NCBI GenBank assembly: GCA_947503575.1
Contig: CANNDZ010000001.1
Span: forward strand, 1,860,001-1,924,000
Length of the DNA: 64,000 nucleotides
Source: an uncultured Kordiimonas sp.
Lineage (GTDB): Bacteria > Pseudomonadota > Alphaproteobacteria > Sphingomonadales > Kordiimonadaceae
Reading direction: 5' to 3'
The position numbers and the translations under genes were made by a program. Of the stretch, positions 8,500 through 19,176 are shown piece by piece. Position 1 is the stretch's first letter, and each line of letters starts with the position of its first letter. The notes below the pieces were generated by a model, which saw only the letters and a list, made by a program, of their open reading frames with translations, was not told where the DNA came from and made no database searches.

Positions 8500-9258
8500 A
8501 TGCTGGGCGAGGTTTTGCCAGCAGAAGCGTTTGCTTTCGTTTTGATCATGATGCGGATGGCCCCGTTAGTGATGCTGATGCCTGTGCTGGGTGATCGGTC
8601 GATCCCGCCCCGTATACGCACCGGGTTTGCATTGGCGCTTTCTTTCATCCTTTATGGTATTCATGGTAATAAAATACCGCCCATGCCAGCCCAAGTGTTT
8701 GAGCTGTTTACTTTGATGGCCCAAGAACTACTGGTTGGTTCGATGCTGGCGCTGACCGCCCGTATTTTGCTGTCGGCAACGCATACGGCGGGTACTGTGA
8801 TTGCTTTTCAGTCCGGTTTGGCAGCAGCACAATCTTTTGACCCGGCGCAAGGTAGCCAAAGCGTCATCGTTGCTTCGTTCGTGTCGCTGACGGCGATAAC
8901 AATGATTGTCGTGACTGATCTGCATCATATTATGATTGAAGGGTTTGCGCACAGCTACATCAAGTTTCCTGTTGGTGAAGTCATTCCCTATGAGGATTTT
9001 GCCTCAATCATTGTGCGTTTTGTTGCTGACAGTTTTGCTCTTGGTTTTCAGTTGGCGGCCCCTTTCATTGTATATGCTTTGATTTTCAACCTCAGTCTTG
9101 GTCTTATTGCCCGGATGGTTCAGGGGTTTCAGGTATTTTTTATCGGTATGCCGATGAACCTTTTTATGGGTTTTGTGCTTATGGTGTTGTTGATCGGTGC
9201 CATGATGCAATTGTTCCTTGAGCGATTTGAATCGCATTTAGTTTTGTTCTTGGGGTAG
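8500..9258 (+). CDS. fliR: Flagellar export gate protein FliR
   Basis: A 252-residue membrane protein with about six hydrophobic segments. Typical FliR stretches are FALALSFILYGIH, GTVIAFQSGLAAAQSFDPAQGSQS and GMPMNLFMGFVLMVLLIG. It completes the FliPQR gate. The ATG at 8500 follows TAGGGT, and the stop is three bases from flhB. Confidence 0.95.
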   Translation: MLGEVLPAEAFAFVLIMMRMAPLVMLMPVLGDRSIPPRIRTGFALALSFILYGIHGNKIPPMPAQVFELFTLMAQELLVGSMLALTARILLSATHTAGTVIAFQSGLAAAQSFDPAQGSQSVIVASFVSLTAITMIVVTDLHHIMIEGFAHSYIKFPVGEVIPYEDFASIIVRFVADSFALGFQLAAPFIVYALIFNLSLGLIARMVQGFQVFFIGMPMNLFMGFVLMVLLIGAMMQLFLERFESHLVLFLG

Positions 9259-9261
9259 GTC

Positions 9262-10350
9262 ATGGCAGACGAAGATGACGCTCAGAAAACCGAAGAGCCA
9301 ACCCCTAAAAAGCTTGAAGAGGCGCGTAAAAAAGGCGAGGTGGCGCAAAGCCAGGAGTTGAAAACCTGGTTTATGCTAGCGGCAGGGACTGCTGTGCTGG
9401 CAGGTGCGGGCCCGATGATCGCGATCCGTATTCGGGACCCCTTGAACGGCTATTTAGGCCGTATGCACGAAATAGAGCTGGAACGCTCTGGGGCGCTAAA
9501 TGTGCTCACCACTTTGATGTATGATGTGTTTCTGGTTTTGCTGATCCCGTTCAGCGTTTTCATCGTTGCCGCGCTTGTTGGTAACCGCATTCAGCATTCT
9601 GGCGTTTTTACTCTTGAAAAGCTGAAACCCGATCTTTCGAAACTCAGCCCTCTCAAGGGTATGAAAAAATTTACCTCGTCGCGCATGCCAGTAGATTTTG
9701 CGAAAACGATCGGTAAGCTCGCAGCCCTTGGTATCATTGTTTTTATCATCGTTTATCCAGAGCGCTCGCGGCTTGATACAATCATGATGTTACCCCCAAT
9801 CGAGATTGTGACGCTGATCCATCTTATGTCGGTCAAACTGATGCTTGGGGTTCTGATTTTGCTTACGATCATCGCAGCCAGCGACTTTTCTTATCAGAAG
9901 TATCAGCATCAGAAAAAATTGCGCATGACAAAGCAGGAAGTAAAAGATGAGCGTAAGCAAACTGACGGCGACCCGAAGATAAAGCAGCGCTTGCGATCTA
10001 TTCGGATGGAACGCCACATGCAACGCATGATGGCGTCAGTTCCCAGGGCTGATGTGGTGATCACGAACCCGACCCACTATGCCATTGCCCTGGAATACAA
10101 ACACGGTCAAATGGAGGTTCCAGTTTTGATTGCCAAGGGTGTTGATGACGTGGCGATGCGCATTCGGGAAGTGGCAGAAGAACACGGCGTGCCCTTTGTT
10201 GAAAATCCGCCCCTGGCACGTGCGCTTTATGCTTCTGTTGAGCTTGATCAGGAAGTGCCGCCTGATCACTATAAGGCAGTGGCTGAGGTAATTAGCTATG
10301 TCATGAAACTAAGAAAGTCTGGCCTGATGCCGCGGGCCCGCGCATCGTAA
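9262..10350 (+). CDS. flhB: Flagellar export switch protein FlhB
   Basis: A 362-residue protein. The N-terminal DDAQKTEEPTPKKLEEARKKGEVAQSQEL is the FlhB signature, followed by four membrane helices and a cytoplasmic domain. The autocleavage site NPTH is intact at residues 269-272, so the hook-to-filament substrate switch should work normally. Its tail is the part that the small FhlB-like protein at 6334-6774 resembles. It closes the rightward flagellar operon; cckA follows after 118 bases. Confidence 0.96.
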   Translation: MADEDDAQKTEEPTPKKLEEARKKGEVAQSQELKTWFMLAAGTAVLAGAGPMIAIRIRDPLNGYLGRMHEIELERSGALNVLTTLMYDVFLVLLIPFSVFIVAALVGNRIQHSGVFTLEKLKPDLSKLSPLKGMKKFTSSRMPVDFAKTIGKLAALGIIVFIIVYPERSRLDTIMMLPPIEIVTLIHLMSVKLMLGVLILLTIIAASDFSYQKYQHQKKLRMTKQEVKDERKQTDGDPKIKQRLRSIRMERHMQRMMASVPRADVVITNPTHYAIALEYKHGQMEVPVLIAKGVDDVAMRIREVAEEHGVPFVENPPLARALYASVELDQEVPPDHYKAVAEVISYVMKLRKSGLMPRARAS

Positions 10351-10468
10351 TGCAGCCTTTGGCGCAGTGTCAGAAGCAATCCTTGCGCGTTTGTTTCTAT
10401 CCCGGCTAGAGTTTGCGGGCACACTTTAACAGCCAGTCGGCCCTTTCAACGCTGGAACCGAAGTTTTT

Positions 10469-12865
10469 ATGGATAGTCAGCTACCACAACCCATCCGCGA
10501 CGCCTTAACAAACAACGAAGTCAAATCTGGTCTCCGGTTGCTTGCCATGGCTTTGTCTGGTCTGCTTGGCGCTGGCGGCGTCTCGCTGATTGTTTATTTG
10601 TTCTGGGGTGATGTGGCCGCTGTGGGTGTTGGTGGTCTGACGCTGGTTATTACAGCCCTCATTCTTATAAAGGCCCTTAACAGCCTGGATAAGCCCATCG
10701 CGGGCGGAGAAAGGGTAGACCGGGAGCTTTTGCAGAACCTGGTTTCCATGGATAGGCGCGCTTTGCTGGTGACCCAATTGGACGGCGTGGCCATTGCTGC
10801 CAACCGTGCATTTGAAGAATTGAATGAAAAACCGGTGCAGCGATTGCAAGATATGGTTTTGGGAGACGACGGCCGCCAGGCGGTTAATGCCGTGCTGAAC
10901 ACTGTCCGGCAGGCGGGTAATGGCGCTGCGCAAATTGATCTTTCGGAAGATGCGGACGACGAATTGACACTTGTTGGCAAACGGGTAGGCACTCATCTTA
11001 TCTGGCAGGTTTCCCGCCAGAACGAGCGTGCCCGCCTGGACCGCGAAAAAACCATGGTGTCGGGATGGGCTGCGCCGGTTTTTGAAAAACTTGAGTGCGG
11101 TGTTGTTCTGGAGGACTCGTCCGGGCGCATTCACTACGCAAATGATGTGCTCCTGAAATGGCTGGGTATTGAGGACCGCGAAGCTCTGCCGCTCAAAATC
11201 CAGTTTAAAGGCCAAGACAGCCAACTGCTTGTCGGTGGTCGGCAGCGCATTGATGTGGAAGTTACAGACATCCCGCTCAGTGCGCGGGAGGAAGGCCGTA
11301 AAATTGGCCAGTATCGCTTTATTCGGCGCTTGGACCAGATGCGCAGTAGTCTCGTGCCGCTTGAACGAGAGTTTTTGATAGACCCGATCTTAGACGCGGC
11401 CCCAATTGCCATTGCCATTGTTGAACGGGATGCCAGTGTCAAAGAGTATAATCAGCCATTGAAGCTGCATCCTTCTGGGGTGCGGGTGTTGGGCGGATCG
11501 AACATCCTTGATATTGTCGTTGAAGAAGACCGCGATACGCTAAAGGAACTGATTGAATTTGCCCATGACGGCAGGCCTGCTTCGGTGCCGCTTGATGTTA
11601 CATATAGCGGCCAGCCAGAGCGCGTGGGGCAGGTCTACTCAACGTCAATAACCAAGGGTGATGCGCGGTATGCGATCCTGTATCTGGTTGATACAACACA
11701 GGAAAAAAGTTACGAGCGGCAATTTGTTCAAGCGCAAAAAATGCAGGCAGTGGGTCAACTGGCTGGCGGTGTTGCGCATGATTTCAACAATTTGCTTACT
11801 GCGATCATTGGGTTTTGTGATCTGCTGTTGGTGCGTCATGATGCAGGTGACCAGTCTTTTTCCGACATTATCCAGATCAAACAAAATGCCAACCGAGCGG
11901 CCAACCTGGTGCGCCAGCTTCTGGCGTTTTCACGGCAACAAACGCTGCGCCCCAAGGTGTTGGATGTAACAGACGTTCTGGCTGACTTATCCAGCCTTAT
12001 CCGCCGCCTTATTGGTGAAACCATTGAGCTGAAAGTGGTTCATGGGCGGGACCTGCCGTCCGTAAAGGTAGACCAAGGGCAACTGGAGCAAGTTATTATC
12101 AACCTGGCAGTCAATGCGCGTGATGCCATGCCGGGGGGTGGCGCGCTCGAAATGCGAACCCGCCTTGTTGCTCAGGATGACCCTTTGGTCGAAAAATATG
12201 ATGTTCTGGTGCCGGATAGCTACATTCTTATTGAAGTGGAAGACAGCGGATGCGGCATTCCGCCTGAAAACCTGACCAAAATATTTGAGCCATTTTTTAC
12301 AACCAAGGAAGTGGGTGAGGGCACTGGGTTGGGCCTCGCGACCGTCTATGGCATCGTAAAACAAACCGGTGGTTTTGTTTTTGTTGAATCGGAAGTAGGG
12401 TCAGGCAGCAAATTCCTGTTGTTCCTAAAGGCACATGACACTGGTGCGGAAACATCTGATGCTGAAGCAAAACCTGTTGAAATGCCAGAACAGGACCTTA
12501 CCGGTAAGGGCACTATACTTATCGTGGAGGATGAAGACCCGGTTCGCATGTTTGCGCGCCGCGCCCTTGAAAACAAAGGATACAGGGTGCTCGAGGCGGA
12601 TTCTGGCGAAGCAGGCCTGGATATCCTTAACTCTACCGAAGGGCATATTGATTTGCTAATCACCGATGTTGTGATGCCGAATATGGATGGACCCGCGTTG
12701 GTTAACGAAGCACGTAAAAAACGTCCGGACGTGCCGGTCATTTTCATATCCGGATATGCGGAAGACATGTTCCGCAAAAACCTGGAAGCCGAGGAATTTC
12801 AGTTTCTGCCAAAACCCTTCACATTGAAGGCGCTCGCGGAAACAGTGAAGGGCATACTGGGTTAG
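10469..12865 (+). CDS. cckA: Hybrid sensor histidine kinase CckA
   Basis: A 798-residue hybrid kinase. Two adjacent membrane helices lie near residues 25-70, then two PAS-like regions (about 100-260 and 300-420). The dimerisation box [17 protein letters not shown] holds the phospho-accepting His437; the ATPase domain shows [21 protein letters not shown] and [15 protein letters not shown]-terminal receiver (about 680-798) carries the acidic pair in VEDED, phosphoacceptor Asp733 in LITDVVMP and Lys in LPKPF. Layout and position behind flhB match CckA, which passes phosphate through ChpT to CtrA and controls cell cycle and motility. Confidence 0.93.
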   Translation: MDSQLPQPIRDALTNNEVKSGLRLLAMALSGLLGAGGVSLIVYLFWGDVAAVGVGGLTLVITALILIKALNSLDKPIAGGERVDRELLQNLVSMDRRALLVTQLDGVAIAANRAFEELNEKPVQRLQDMVLGDDGRQAVNAVLNTVRQAGNGAAQIDLSEDADDELTLVGKRVGTHLIWQVSRQNERARLDREKTMVSGWAAPVFEKLECGVVLEDSSGRIHYANDVLLKWLGIEDREALPLKIQFKGQDSQLLVGGRQRIDVEVTDIPLSAREEGRKIGQYRFIRRLDQMRSSLVPLEREFLIDPILDAAPIAIAIVERDASVKEYNQPLKLHPSGVRVLGGSNILDIVVEEDRDTLKELIEFAHDGRPASVPLDVTYSGQPERVGQVYSTSITKGDARYAILYLVDTTQEKSYERQFVQAQKMQAVGQLAGGVAHDFNNLLTAIIGFCDLLLVRHDAGDQSFSDIIQIKQNANRAANLVRQLLAFSRQQTLRPKVLDVTDVLADLSSLIRRLIGETIELKVVHGRDLPSVKVDQGQLEQVIINLAVNARDAMPGGGALEMRTRLVAQDDPLVEKYDVLVPDSYILIEVEDSGCGIPPENLTKIFEPFFTTKEVGEGTGLGLATVYGIVKQTGGFVFVESEVGSGSKFLLFLKAHDTGAETSDAEAKPVEMPEQDLTGKGTILIVEDEDPVRMFARRALENKGYRVLEADSGEAGLDILNSTEGHIDLLITDVVMPNMDGPALVNEARKKRPDVPVIFISGYAEDMFRKNLEAEEFQFLPKPFTLKALAETVKGILG

Positions 12866-12928
12866 CTTCTGCGAAAAGCCACTAAGATTCCTAATTTTTT
12901 GTGCTGTTTCTGTGGCTTAGCGCCACGA

Positions 12929-12943
12929 GAACAAAAGGTGAAT
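12929..12943 (+). promoter_or_regulatory. Degenerate SOS-type box upstream of recA
   Basis: GAAC-N7-GAAT, one base off the alphaproteobacterial LexA site GAAC-N7-GAAC. It lies 34 bases upstream of a second degenerate box and could help LexA binding at recA. Confidence 0.3.
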
Positions 12944-12951
12944 ATTTTCTC

Positions 12952-12980
12952 TTGGCACATGAGAACAAAATGTGTACAAA
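12952..12980 (+). promoter_or_regulatory. recA promoter overlapped by SOS-type box
   Basis: TTGGCA at 12952-12957 and TACAAA at 12975-12980 are separated by 17 bases and form a plausible sigma70-type promoter. GAAC-N7-GTAC at 12963-12977 (one mismatch to the alphaproteobacterial SOS box) overlaps the spacer and the start of the -10 element, the usual place for LexA repression of recA. Confidence 0.55.
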
Positions 12981-13027
12981 CATTCCATTGCAAGCAAACA
13001 ACGCCTATGGAATAAGGAGACCCGAAA

Positions 13028-14098
13028 ATGGCTATGCCAGAACTTCAGTTGGTTAAAGGAGCATCCATGGACAAGAGCAAAGCGCTCGAAGCGGCACTCG
13101 GTCAAATTGATCGTGCGTTTGGCAAAGGGTCAGTGATGAAGTTGGGGCAACGTGAGAGCTCCATTGAAATTGAAGCAATTTCCACGGGATCACTCAACCT
13201 TGATATTGCCCTTGGCATCGGGGGTTTTCCCAAAGGCCGGATTATCGAAATTTATGGGCCGGAAAGTTCTGGTAAGACAACGCTTGCCCTTCATGCCGTG
13301 GCGGAAGCTCAGAAAGCCGGTGGTATCGCCGCATTTGTGGATGCCGAGCACGCGCTGGACCCGGTTTATGCTCGTAAGGTCGGTGTTGATGTTAACGAGC
13401 TATTGGTCAGCCAACCCGATACCGGCGAGCAGGCACTTGAGATTGCGGACACACTCGTTCGCTCCGGTGCTGTTGATATCCTTGTAGTGGACAGTGTTGC
13501 AGCGTTGACACCACGTGCTGAGATTGAAGGCGAAATGGGCGATAGCCATGTTGGCCTTCAAGCGCGTTTAATGAGCCAGGCTTTGCGCAAACTCACGGCA
13601 TCCATTTCCAAGTCAAATACGATCGTTATTTTCATCAACCAGATTCGTATGAAAATTGGAGTGATGTATGGCAGCCCGGAAACCACAACAGGTGGTAATG
13701 CCCTGAAATTCTATGCCTCGGTCAGGCTTGATATCCGGCGCATTGGTCAGATCAAGGAGAAAGACGACATCGTTGGTAATGCGACCCGTGTTAAGGTGGT
13801 GAAAAACAAAGTAGCACCTCCGTTCAAGCAGGTTGAATTCGATATTATGTACGGTGTTGGTGTATCCAAGATGGGTGAAATCATTGATTTGGGTGTCAAG
13901 GCTGGCGTGGTTGAAAAGTCTGGTTCCTGGTACAGTTATGCCAGCCAGAGGATTGGGCAGGGCCGCGAAAACGCCAAGCGTTTCTTGTTGGAAAACGATG
14001 ATATTGCTAACGAAATTGAACAGTTAATTCGTCAGAACGCAGGCCTTGTGAATGAGGCAATGCTGACAGATCCTTCTACGGATGAAGACGAAAAATAG
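13028..14098 (+). CDS. recA: Recombinase RecA
   Basis: A 356-residue RecA with Walker [10 protein letters not shown], the Walker B stretch [11 protein letters not shown], loop 1 [21 protein letters not shown] and loop 2 [23 protein letters not shown]. It forms filaments on single-stranded DNA, drives strand exchange and triggers LexA self-cleavage. AAGGAG precedes the ATG at 13028; an internal ATG at 13067 also has a ribosome site, but an N-terminal extension of this kind is common in alphaproteobacterial RecA. The acidic tail [10 protein letters not shown] is present. Confidence 0.98.
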   Translation: MAMPELQLVKGASMDKSKALEAALGQIDRAFGKGSVMKLGQRESSIEIEAISTGSLNLDIALGIGGFPKGRIIEIYGPESSGKTTLALHAVAEAQKAGGIAAFVDAEHALDPVYARKVGVDVNELLVSQPDTGEQALEIADTLVRSGAVDILVVDSVAALTPRAEIEGEMGDSHVGLQARLMSQALRKLTASISKSNTIVIFINQIRMKIGVMYGSPETTTGGNALKFYASVRLDIRRIGQIKEKDDIVGNATRVKVVKNKVAPPFKQVEFDIMYGVGVSKMGEIIDLGVKAGVVEKSGSWYSYASQRIGQGRENAKRFLLENDDIANEIEQLIRQNAGLVNEAMLTDPSTDEDEK

Positions 14099-14125
14099 AA
14101 TTTTGTTATAGTTGCAAAATTTAAA

Positions 14126-14149
14126 GGGGTGCGGTGGCATCCCTTTTTT
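14126..14149 (+). terminator. Rho-independent terminator of recA
   Basis: Stem GGGGTGC / GCATCCC (one G-T pair) with loop GGTG, followed by six T. Confidence 0.85.
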
Positions 14150-14293
14150 CGTTTCAGGTGTGTGTTTGTATGTGGCCGTGAACTGGTTGCAACACAATTT
14201 TCTTGAGTAATATGCTGCCTTCTATACAAAGTCGGAGCCTGGCCCCGTGTCGTCACGGGCGCTTGGAATATAGGTGATTTAGAGAGGCCGATT

Positions 14294-16975
14294 ATGTCCG
14301 GACAGACTTCAGGACCAAAGCATGGTAGCCCGATGCATAGTACCAATGAGATCAGAAAAACGTTTCTGGATTTTTTTGCAGCAAATGGCCATGAAATCGT
14401 TCCATCAGCACCGCTTGTGCCGATCAATGATCCTACGTTGATGTTCACCAATGCCGGTATGGTGCCTTTCAAGAACGTATTTACCGGCGCTGAAGCGCGG
14501 CCATATTCGCAAGCAACCTCGTCTCAGAAATGCGTCCGCGCAGGCGGAAAGCATAACGACTTGGACAATGTGGGTTATACAGCTAGGCATCACACCTTTT
14601 TTGAGATGTTAGGGAATTTCTCCTTTGGCGACTATTTCAAGGATCGGGCTATTGAGCTCGCCTGGACCCTTGTAACAAAAGACTTTGGTGTTGACCCAAA
14701 CCGCCTGACCGTAACGGTCTATCACGACGATGATGTTGCTTTTGACTTATGGCGTAAAATTTCGGGCCTTCCCGAAGATCGCATCATCCGTATCGCTACC
14801 AGCGATAATTTCTGGTCAATGGGGGAAGTTGGTCCCTGCGGCCCATGCTCAGAGATATTTTATGATCACGGCGATCATATTTGGGGTGGTCCTCCCGGCA
14901 GTCCTGACGAGGATGGTGACCGTTTTGTCGAAATCTGGAACCTCGTCTTTATGCAATATGAGCAACATGCGGGCGGTAACCGGACGGATCTTCCCCGACC
15001 CAGCATCGATACGGGGATGGGCCTGGAACGTATTGCAGCCCTGATGCAGGGTACCCACGATAACTATGAAACCGACACTTTCAAAAGGTTAATCAGCAGT
15101 TCTATCGATGCAACCGGAGCCGCTGAAACGGATGAAACCCGAGCATCGCATCGGGTGATCGCGGATCACATGCGTGCTTGTAGTTTTTTGATTGCTGATG
15201 GTGTTTTGCCGTCCAATGAAGGGCGGGGATACGTGCTGCGCCGCATCATGCGCAGGGCCATGCGTCACGCCCATTTGCTTGGGGCAAAAGACTTGGTAAT
15301 GCACCGGCTGGCACCAACACTGGTAGCTGAAATGGGGTCCGCTTTTCCTGAACTGGGCCGCGCCGAGGCCCTTATCGAGGAAACATTGAAACTTGAGGAA
15401 GCCAAATTCCGCACCATGCTTGAAAAAGGCCTGCGGCTTTTGGATGACGAAGTAGGCAAACTGTCGGGTAATACGCTGGCAGGTGATGTCGCGTTCAAAT
15501 TATACGATACCTATGGTTTTCCGCTGGATCTGACGCAGGATGCATTGCGGGCACAAAATATGATGGTTGACGTTGAAGGCTTTAACGCGGCAATGGAAGA
15601 ACAGCGAGCGAAAGCCCGCGCTGCCTGGGCAGGATCAGGCGATGCCGCAACAGAAACAGTGTGGTTTGATTTACACGACCGCAAAGGTGCGACAGAGTTC
15701 GTTGGATACACGTCTGAGCAGGCGGAAGGGCAGGTTACCGCAATTGTCAAAGATGGTTCATTGGTTGATGCTGCGTCCGCCGGTGAGGACGTCCTGATTG
15801 TTACAAATCAAACCCCATTTTACGGCGAATCTGGCGGCCAGATGGGCGACACAGGCACGCTTATGAGTGACGGTGTGCAGGTTTCAGTTACTGATACGTT
15901 GAAAAAGGTCGGCGCATTGCATGTCCACGCAGCGCATATTGATGAAGGGACGGTTTCGGTAGGCCAAGCTCTGGACATGAAGATCGACGGCGAGCGGCGA
16001 CGGCAACTGAAAGCAAATCATTCGGCAACACATGTTTTGCACGAGGTTCTGCGGCGTGAACTTGGGGAGCATGTAACGCAAAAGGGGTCACTGGTGGCGC
16101 CTGATCGCCTGCGCTTTGATATCTCTCACCCCAAAGCGATCTCTGCCGATGAAATGGAGCGTATCGAGGTTGCTGTCAACGCTTTGATCCGGGAAAACGC
16201 CCCCGTCAACACCAGGTTATTGAGTTATGATGACGCTATTGAGGCTGGCGCTATGGCATTGTTTGGTGAGAAATACGGCGATGAAGTGCGTGTTGTTTCA
16301 ATGGGATTAGGCAACCAAACCCGCCCTGATTTTTCGGTTGAATTGTGCGGTGGCACCCACGTTGAACGGCTCGGTGATATCGGTTTGTTCACGATCACAT
16401 CCGAAAGCGCTGTTTCTTCTGGTGTCAGACGACTGGAAGCCCTAACAGGCGCTGCTGCACATAGCCATCTTCTGCATCAACAGGCGCTGCTAAAGCAGGC
16501 GGCGGCAACCATTAAGACCAATCCTGATGACTTGGTCGACAGGGTTGCTGCCTTGCAAGCTGAACGCAAAGCTCTTGAAAAAGACTTGGCAGAGGCACGG
16601 AAGCAGGCCGCAATGGGCGGTGGTGCTGCGAGTGGATCAGAAGCTAAAACAGTGAATGGTACGGCTTACCTTGGGCAGGTTCTGAATGGTGTCAGCCCCA
16701 AGGACCTACGAGGCCTTGCTGACGAGGCGAAGCAGAAGCTCGGGTCCGGTGTTGTTGTTCTTGTGGCAGTGAATGATGGTAAAGCGGCTGTGCTGGTGGG
16801 CGTTACGGATGATTTGACCACGACCCACAGTGCTGTTGACCTGGTTCGTATGGCGGCAGCTGCTGTTGGGGGCAAAGGCGGCGGCGGCAGACCAGACATG
16901 GCCCAGGCTGGAGGGCCTGATGGGGCAGCCTCGCAGGCGGCGCTTGATGCAGTGGAAGCAGCGTTAGGGAACTAG
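14294..16975 (+). CDS. alaS: Alanyl-tRNA synthetase
   Basis: An 893-residue class II synthetase. The catalytic domain begins [11 protein letters not shown] and includes TNAGMVPFK and [19 protein letters not shown]. The editing domain has HSATH and, further on, CGGTHV, the four zinc ligands used to clear mischarged Ser and Gly. The C-terminal DHHA1-type end is [22 protein letters not shown] precedes the ATG at 14294; a second ATG at 14333 gives a product closer to family length, so the start is not certain. Follows recA, a common alphaproteobacterial arrangement. Confidence 0.97.
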   Translation: MSGQTSGPKHGSPMHSTNEIRKTFLDFFAANGHEIVPSAPLVPINDPTLMFTNAGMVPFKNVFTGAEARPYSQATSSQKCVRAGGKHNDLDNVGYTARHHTFFEMLGNFSFGDYFKDRAIELAWTLVTKDFGVDPNRLTVTVYHDDDVAFDLWRKISGLPEDRIIRIATSDNFWSMGEVGPCGPCSEIFYDHGDHIWGGPPGSPDEDGDRFVEIWNLVFMQYEQHAGGNRTDLPRPSIDTGMGLERIAALMQGTHDNYETDTFKRLISSSIDATGAAETDETRASHRVIADHMRACSFLIADGVLPSNEGRGYVLRRIMRRAMRHAHLLGAKDLVMHRLAPTLVAEMGSAFPELGRAEALIEETLKLEEAKFRTMLEKGLRLLDDEVGKLSGNTLAGDVAFKLYDTYGFPLDLTQDALRAQNMMVDVEGFNAAMEEQRAKARAAWAGSGDAATETVWFDLHDRKGATEFVGYTSEQAEGQVTAIVKDGSLVDAASAGEDVLIVTNQTPFYGESGGQMGDTGTLMSDGVQVSVTDTLKKVGALHVHAAHIDEGTVSVGQALDMKIDGERRRQLKANHSATHVLHEVLRRELGEHVTQKGSLVAPDRLRFDISHPKAISADEMERIEVAVNALIRENAPVNTRLLSYDDAIEAGAMALFGEKYGDEVRVVSMGLGNQTRPDFSVELCGGTHVERLGDIGLFTITSESAVSSGVRRLEALTGAAAHSHLLHQQALLKQAAATIKTNPDDLVDRVAALQAERKALEKDLAEARKQAAMGGGAASGSEAKTVNGTAYLGQVLNGVSPKDLRGLADEAKQKLGSGVVVLVAVNDGKAAVLVGVTDDLTTTHSAVDLVRMAAAAVGGKGGGGRPDMAQAGGPDGAASQAALDAVEAALGN

Positions 16976-17012
16976 GTTTAATCCCTGTTGCTGGTGCCGA
17001 GCACAATAAGAA

Positions 17013-17039
17013 AGGCCGCCTGTTCATGACAGGCGGCCT
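17013..17039. terminator. Bidirectional terminator between alaS and icd
   Basis: Perfect 11-base stem AGGCCGCCTGT / ACAGGCGGCCT with loop TCATG between two convergent genes. T-rich sequence follows on the plus side and is weak on the minus side. Confidence 0.75.
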
Positions 17040-17073
17040 ATTCATTTGAAAGATGGTTGTAGGATCGTGTCGC

Positions 17074-18288
17074 TTACGACATCTCTGCCTTCAGATTTTC
17101 GTCAATCTTGTCGAAGAACTGGCCTGTTGTCATCCAGCTTTGGTTAGGACCGATCAAAAGCGCGAGGTCTTTTGTCATTGATCCTTTTTCAACCGTTTGA
17201 ATGCAGGTTCTTTCAACCAGTTGGCCAAATTCAGTCACTTCTGGTGTGTTGTCCATCATGCCACGATACTTGAGACCGCGTGTCCAGGCGAAGATCGAGG
17301 CAATTGGGTTTGTCGATGTTTCTTTGCCTTCTTGGTGCTGGCGATAGTGGCGCGTTACTGTGCCGTGCGCAGCTTCTGCTTCCACAGTTTTTCCGTCCGG
17401 CGTCATCAAAACTGACGTCATCAGACCAAGCGAGCCAAAACCCTGTGCAACCGTATCCGACTGGACATCGCCGTCATAGTTTTTACAGGCCCAGACAAAT
17501 CCACCAGCCCACTTGAGGGCGCAAGCAACCATGTCATCAATCAGGCGGTGCTCATAGGTGACGCCTGCATCTTTGAATTTGTCTTCAAACTCGTTTTCGA
17601 AGACTTCAGCGAACAGGTCTTTAAACCGGCCATCATAGGCTTTCAAAATTGTGTTTTTCGTGGACAGATACACAGGCCACTTGCGATCCAGGCCATAGTT
17701 CATGCAAGCGCGCGCAAAATCACGAATGCTTTCATCCAGGTTATACATGCCCATTGCAATACCAGCATCTGCAAACTCATAGACTTCTTTTTCAATAGAT
17801 TCGCCGCCGTCCGCTGGTTCAAACTTCATTGTCAGCTTGCCAGCACCGGGTACCAGAAAATCTGTTGCGCGATACTGGTCCCCAAAGGCATGACGACCAA
17901 TGACGATTGGCTGTGTCCAGCCTGGCACCAGGCGGGGTACGTTTTTAATGATGATAGGTTCGCGGAAGACCGTACCCCCCAAAATATTACGGATAGTGCC
18001 GTTAGGGCTGCGCCACATCTTCTTCAGATCAAACTCCTCGACGCGCTGCTCGTCAGGAGTGATCGTGGCGCACTTTACGCCAACACCATGTTCCTTAATA
18101 GCATTTGCCGCGTCCACCGTAATTTGGTCGTTAGTTTCATCGCGTTTTTCTACCGACAGGTCATAATACAGCAGATCAACATCCAGATAGGGTTGGACCA
18201 GCCGTTCACGGATCCATTGCCAAATGATGCGTGTCATCTCGTCGCCATCAATTTCCACGATAGGGTTTTTTACTGCTATCTTACTCAT
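17074..18288 (-). CDS. icd: Isocitrate dehydrogenase, NADP-dependent
   Basis: A 404-residue enzyme from the ATG at 18288, which has GAGGGAC just upstream. It matches the homodimeric eukaryote-like ICDH type: [13 protein letters not shown] at the start, the substrate loop [32 protein letters not shown], and the metal/cofactor region [21 protein letters not shown] then [12 protein letters not shown]. It oxidises isocitrate to 2-oxoglutarate in the TCA cycle. Convergent with alaS. Confidence 0.96.
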   Translation of the reverse strand: MSKIAVKNPIVEIDGDEMTRIIWQWIRERLVQPYLDVDLLYYDLSVEKRDETNDQITVDAANAIKEHGVGVKCATITPDEQRVEEFDLKKMWRSPNGTIRNILGGTVFREPIIIKNVPRLVPGWTQPIVIGRHAFGDQYRATDFLVPGAGKLTMKFEPADGGESIEKEVYEFADAGIAMGMYNLDESIRDFARACMNYGLDRKWPVYLSTKNTILKAYDGRFKDLFAEVFENEFEDKFKDAGVTYEHRLIDDMVACALKWAGGFVWACKNYDGDVQSDTVAQGFGSLGLMTSVLMTPDGKTVEAEAAHGTVTRHYRQHQEGKETSTNPIASIFAWTRGLKYRGMMDNTPEVTEFGQLVERTCIQTVEKGSMTKDLALLIGPNQSWMTTGQFFDKIDENLKAEMS

Positions 18289-18449
18289 GTGTCCCTCAAC
18301 TCTGTTAATCAGTGTCTCATATCGGCAGAAAACGCGGTCTGCTGACCCGGTCTCCAATTCGCGCGCACCCTAGCATTTCGCCCCTAAGAGTTGAAGCGCA
18401 ATCTAACTGGATTTGTCATAATTGTAGGGCAGCTTTGGTAAGCGGCAAC

Positions 18450-19019
18450 TCAAGCATGATTGTTAGCATTGTTGATCAGCCTTATTGCGCCCTCGGGGCT
18501 ATCGGTAACCGTAAGCAGGTCTGCGTTTTCTGGCGCCGCAAAGCCATCGGTTACAACGTGCTCGACCAGTTCGAGCAGCGGCGACCAATAGTTATTGCTA
18601 TTGACGATTATGATGGGTTTGCTGTGGAGGCTTAACTGTGCCCAAGTCATCATTTCAAGTGTTTCATCAAGCGTACCCAAGCCGCCCGGCAACACTATGA
18701 AAGCGTCAGAGCGTTCAAACATCATTTTTTTGCGCTGGTGCATATCATCTGTGAGATGAAGCTCAGATAACCCCTCTTGCGTTACCTCAACATCGTCCAA
18801 GTGATGGGGAATGATACCAACTACATCAACACCGTGTTCGCTGGCTGACCTGGCGACAACGCCCATCAATCCGATACTGCCGCCACCATACACAAGAGAC
18901 AAACCCGCCTCGGCAATGCGTTGGCCTAACTCTGCTGCTTGGTCTTTGTAAAGCTGCTTATTCCCCATTCGCGATCCGCAATAGACACATACAGTTTTGA
19001 TAAGTGTTTTGGTGCTCAT
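18450..19019 (-). CDS. LOG-family protein (TIGR00730; possible nucleotide 5'-monophosphate phosphoribohydrolase)
   Basis: A 189-residue Rossmann-like protein with VCVYCGSRMG at the start, YGGGSIGLMG and the family signature PGGLGTLDE. The family cleaves the N-glycosidic bond of nucleoside 5'-monophosphates; plant LOG enzymes activate cytokinins this way, while the bacterial role is usually unclear. It is a single gene between icd and the divergent LysM gene. Confidence 0.88.
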   Translation of the reverse strand: MSTKTLIKTVCVYCGSRMGNKQLYKDQAAELGQRIAEAGLSLVYGGGSIGLMGVVARSASEHGVDVVGIIPHHLDDVEVTQEGLSELHLTDDMHQRKKMMFERSDAFIVLPGGLGTLDETLEMMTWAQLSLHSKPIIIVNSNNYWSPLLELVEHVVTDGFAAPENADLLTVTDSPEGAIRLINNANNHA

Positions 19020-19061
19020 TGTGGATTTCCTATGGTTTATGACTAATGTTGGGTCAAACTT

Positions 19062-19092
19062 TTGACATGATTATGATAAATTTATCTATAAT
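19062..19092 (+). promoter_or_regulatory. Sigma70-like promoter of the LysM gene
   Basis: Perfect TTGACA at 19062-19067 and perfect TATAAT at 19087-19092, separated by 19 bases; the overlapping TCTATA at 19085 gives a 17-base spacer. The start of transcription would lie some 75-80 bases before the ATG at 19177. Confidence 0.5.
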
Positions 19093-19176
19093 AATCTCGA
19101 CCGGATTGTTAAGAGTTGAAAGAACCCGGGTTAAGTGCCAACAACAGCGCTCGCCCCTCGTGAGTAGTGAGACAAG

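Noticed and set aside
6946-10350. sigma54 promoter in the flagellar operons
   Set aside because: No TGGCAC-N5-TTGC type element was seen in front of flgB or in the short gaps within the operon.
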